Positions 6,641-8,050 of a DNA stretch of 8,050 bases are shown piece after piece. The notes under the pieces are model-generated. The model saw only the letters and a list, made by a program, of their open reading frames with translations, made no database searches and was not told where the DNA came from. The DNA comes from an uncultured Bacteroidota bacterium (GTDB lineage Bacteria; Bacteroidota; Bacteroidia; Flavobacteriales; Flavobacteriaceae). Where the stretch lies: NCBI GenBank assembly GCA_903879875.1, contig CAIRNC010000417.1:1-8050 (forward strand), given 5' to 3'. Each line of letters begins with the position of its first letter. Position 1 is the stretch's first letter. Made by a program: the position numbers and the translations under genes.

Positions 6641-7411
6641 ATGGAATTAAAACTCAGCAAACCGATTTGCTTTTTCGATCTTGAAACTACAGGAATTGAC
6701 ATTGGAAAAGACCGAATTGTAGAAATATCAATATTCAAAGTGTTTCCAAACGGAAATAAAGAAAGTAAAACCTGGTTGGTGAATCCAACTATTCCAATTC
6801 CTCCTCAAACTACGGCCGTTCATGGCATTACAAATGAAAAAGTAGCCAACGAACCCACATTCAATGAATTGGCGAGTCAAGTTTATCAAATGATAAAAGA
6901 CAGTGATTTGGCTGGATTCAATTCGGACCGATTTGACATTCCTTTGCTTGCCGAAGAACTTTTGAGAGCTGGAGTTGATTTTGATATGAAAAATAGAGTG
7001 TCGGTAGATGTTCAAACCATTTTTCACAAAATGGAAGAACGTACTTTGAGTGCTGCTTTGCGATTTTATTGTGATAAAAACCTAGAAAATGCACACTCCG
7101 CAGAGGCTGATACTATGGCAACTTACGAAATTTTGAAAGCGCAGTTGGATCGCTATCCTGATTTAGAAAACGATATGAAATCGCTATCGGAATTTACTAC
7201 AAGAAAAAAAATAGCCGATTTCGCTGGTATGATTGCTTTTGATAAAGATAATGAAGAAATTTTTACTTTTGGCAAGCACAAAGGGGCTAAAGTCGATAAA
7301 GTGTTAGAAACGGAACCGGGCTATTTTAGCTGGATTCAAAATGCTGATTTCCCTTTATATACAAAAAAAGTTTTAACCGCAATTAAGTTAAGAAAGTTGA
7401 ACACTAAATAG
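6641..7411 (+). CDS. DnaQ-like DEDDh 3'-5' exonuclease with ExoX-like C-terminal domain
   Basis: The 256-residue protein has the three motifs of the DEDDh exonuclease superfamily: ExoI FFDLETTG with Asp13 and Glu15, ExoII GFNSDRFDIPLL with Asp99, and ExoIII HSAEADTMAT with His152 and Asp157. All four acidic residues that bind two metal ions and the general-base His are present, so it should be an active 3'-5' exonuclease on DNA or RNA ends. Residues about 200-256 (IFTFGKHKGAKVDKVLETEPGYFSWI) form an additional small domain of the type found behind exonuclease domains in ExoX-like proteins; it is not part of the catalytic core. The protein could act in DNA repair or processing. It is too divergent in context to be called the polymerase III epsilon subunit, so no gene symbol is given. 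It has its own -7 box and is bounded by two different tandem-repeat arrays, with no operon partner. Confidence 0.93.
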   Translation: MELKLSKPICFFDLETTGIDIGKDRIVEISIFKVFPNGNKESKTWLVNPTIPIPPQTTAVHGITNEKVANEPTFNELASQVYQMIKDSDLAGFNSDRFDIPLLAEELLRAGVDFDMKNRVSVDVQTIFHKMEERTLSAALRFYCDKNLENAHSAEADTMATYEILKAQLDRYPDLENDMKSLSEFTTRKKIADFAGMIAFDKDNEEIFTFGKHKGAKVDKVLETEPGYFSWIQNADFPLYTKKVLTAIKLRKLNTK

Positions 7412-7418
7412 TAGTGGT

Positions 7419-7448
7419 CAGTTTTCAGTCGCAGTTGACAGTCGCAGT
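7419..7448 (-). repeat. Inverted copies of the ACTGAAAACTG-type repeat
   Basis: Two 13-base units, CAGTTTTCAGTCG (7419-7431) and CAGTTGACAGTCG (7432-7444), plus a partial CAGT, are reverse-complement versions of the unit that follows in direct orientation from 7468. CAGTTTTCAGTC (7419-7430) can pair perfectly with GACTGAAAACTG (7480-7491), so the region can form a hairpin or cruciform. No T-run follows, so a simple terminator for the exonuclease gene is not supported. Confidence 0.75.
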
Positions 7449-7465
7449 AGGTGATTATAAATCTG
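7435..7465 (+). promoter_or_regulatory. Candidate promoter of the four-helix-bundle gene, inside the repeat region
   Basis: TTG (7435-7437) followed after 20 bases by TAAATCTG (7458-7465) approximates the Bacteroidota TTTG-N19-TAnnTTTG pattern with one mismatch in the -7 box. It would place the whole direct repeat array (7468-7569) in the transcribed leader of the downstream gene. Chance occurrence cannot be excluded. Confidence 0.3.
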
Positions 7466-7467
7466 AT

Positions 7468-7569
7468 ACTGAAAACTAAGACTGAAAACTGAGACTGAAA
7501 ACTGAGACTGAAAACTGAGACTGAGACTGAAAACTGAGACTGAGACCGAGACTGAAAACTGAGACTGAG
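7468..7569 (+). repeat. Upstream ACTGAG / ACTGAAAACTGAG tandem array
   Basis: The array mixes a 13-base unit, ACTGAAAACTGAG, and a 6-base unit, ACTGAG. In order, by start, they are 13-mers at 7468 (variant ACTAAG end), 7481, 7494 and 7507; a 6-mer at 7520; a 13-mer at 7526; 6-mers at 7539 and 7545 (variant ACCGAG); a 13-mer at 7551; and a 6-mer at 7564. The array ends 16 bases before the ATG of the four-helix-bundle gene. The 13-mer is itself ACTGAAA plus ACTGAG, so both units share one origin. Confidence 0.92.
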
Positions 7570-7585
7570 ACTAAAAAATAAAAAA

Positions 7586-7957
7586 ATGGATTTTAAAGAA
7601 CTTTTAGCCTATCAAAAAGCATTTCACTTGGCAATGGAAATCTTTGAAATTTCCAAAACTTTTCCAAAGGAAGAAACATATTCTTTAACTGACCAAATCA
7701 GGCGTTCTTCAAGAAGTGTTTGCGCAAATTTAGCAGAAGCTTACCGAAAAAGAAGGTATATTAACCATTTTATAAGTAAACTAACCGATTGTGATGCCGA
7801 AAATTCTGAAACAAATGTTTGGCTCGACTTTGCCTTAGCTTGTAATTACCTCTCGCAAGAAAATTATAATTCCTTAACTCAAAAATCTATCGAAGTGGGA
7901 AAATTAATTAATTTTATGATAAACAATCCAACTAAATTTGGCTGCACCGAAAAATAG
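7586..7957 (+). CDS. Four-helix-bundle protein of the S23 / 23S rRNA intervening-sequence (IVP) family
   Basis: The 123-residue protein matches the S23/IVP four-helix-bundle pattern. It has LLAYQKAFHLAMEIFEISKTFP (helix 1, about residues 6-27), then EETYSLTDQIRRSSRSVCANLAEAYRKRR (29-57) with the family hallmark QIRRSS...NLAEA, then two further helices. The usual length is 115-130, so it looks complete. It belongs to a subtype with HFISKLTDCDAENSETNVWLDFA (61-83). Family members are encoded inside 23S rRNA intervening sequences in some bacteria, and Avd proteins of diversity-generating retroelements share the fold and bind nucleic acid. This copy is not inside rRNA, and no reverse transcriptase is in the window. 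No signal peptide is present. The leader is A-rich with no Shine-Dalgarno site. It is enclosed by similar repeat arrays, suggesting the gene and repeats form one unit; its biochemical role is unknown. Confidence 0.9.
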   Translation: MDFKELLAYQKAFHLAMEIFEISKTFPKEETYSLTDQIRRSSRSVCANLAEAYRKRRYINHFISKLTDCDAENSETNVWLDFALACNYLSQENYNSLTQKSIEVGKLINFMINNPTKFGCTEK

Positions 7958-7962
7958 CAAAT

Positions 7963-8045
7963 CTGAAAACTGAGACCGAGAACTGAGACTGAGACTGAGA
8001 CTGAGACTGAGACTGAGACTGAGACTGAGACTGAGACTGAGACTG
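7963..8045 (+). repeat. Downstream ACTGAG tandem array, possibly continuing past the window
   Basis: The array starts six bases after the four-helix-bundle stop with CTGAAAACTGAG (7963-7974) and ACCGAG (7975-7980). It continues as ten perfect ACTGAG units (7982-8041) and a partial ACTG. The units are the same, and in the same orientation, as in the upstream array, and both arrays are preceded by AAATCTGA (7459-7466 and 7959-7966). The pure hexamer run is likely to vary in length by slippage. The last five bases leave the pattern, but further units may lie outside the window. Confidence 0.92.
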
Positions 8046-8050
8046 TAAAC

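Noticed and set aside
6728..7027. Minus-strand open frame of 99 codons inside the exonuclease gene
   Set aside because: It is antisense to the conserved exonuclease motifs and has no protein-family features.
7586..7957. 23S rRNA intervening sequence
   Set aside because: No rRNA sequence flanks the gene; both sides are simple repeats.
7419..8045. Diversity-generating retroelement
   Set aside because: The four-helix-bundle protein resembles the Avd fold, but there is no reverse transcriptase and no template/variable repeat pair with adenine-specific differences in the window.

Overview
The window looks like a piece of a low-GC Bacteroidota chromosome, most likely Flavobacteriaceae (Flavobacterium-like). 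The evidence is AT-rich intergenic DNA, A-rich leaders without clear Shine-Dalgarno sites, TAnnTTTG-type -7 promoter elements, a lipoprotein with an acidic stretch just after the lipidated cysteine, and several proteins that resemble flavobacterial families. All assignments come from reading the sequence; no database search was run.

Layout, left to right. (1) 168-3011, plus strand: a complete single-chain glycine dehydrogenase (gcvP) closed by a good intrinsic terminator. (2) 3117-5183, minus strand: a lipoprotein/secreted-protein operon. The first gene encodes a probably surface-exposed lipoprotein with a Gly/Ser/Thr-rich linker and a JAMM/JAB-like metallopeptidase signature. An in-frame TAG separates it from a 45-residue tail in the same frame, so the gene looks interrupted by a nonsense codon. 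The second gene encodes a small secreted protein resembling the flavobacterial DUF6705 group. (3) 5358-5786, plus strand: an XRE-type helix-turn-helix regulator divergent from that operon. Its last ~25 codons run through the intrinsic terminator of the next, convergent gene, and an A7 tract suggests a lost stop. (4) 5767-6138, minus strand: a conserved-looking small basic protein of unknown function with a good promoter. (5) 6139-6640: a gene-free stretch holding a 21-bp-unit minisatellite with an 84-bp higher-order repeat. (6) 6641-7411, plus strand: a DnaQ-like DEDDh 3'-5' exonuclease with an extra C-terminal domain. (7) 7419-8045: a four-helix-bundle (S23/IVP-like) protein gene embedded between two arrays of ACTGAG / ACTGAAAACTGAG repeats. 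The second array is still repetitive five bases before the window ends.

The left part (gcvP) is ordinary core metabolism. The rest has accessory character: a surface lipoprotein operon with decay signs, a small regulator, and two unrelated tandem-repeat arrays around the exonuclease. The best candidate for an undescribed system is the four-helix-bundle gene with its matching flanking repeat arrays. The best candidate for a recent lesion or recoding event is the in-frame TAG in the lipoprotein gene.
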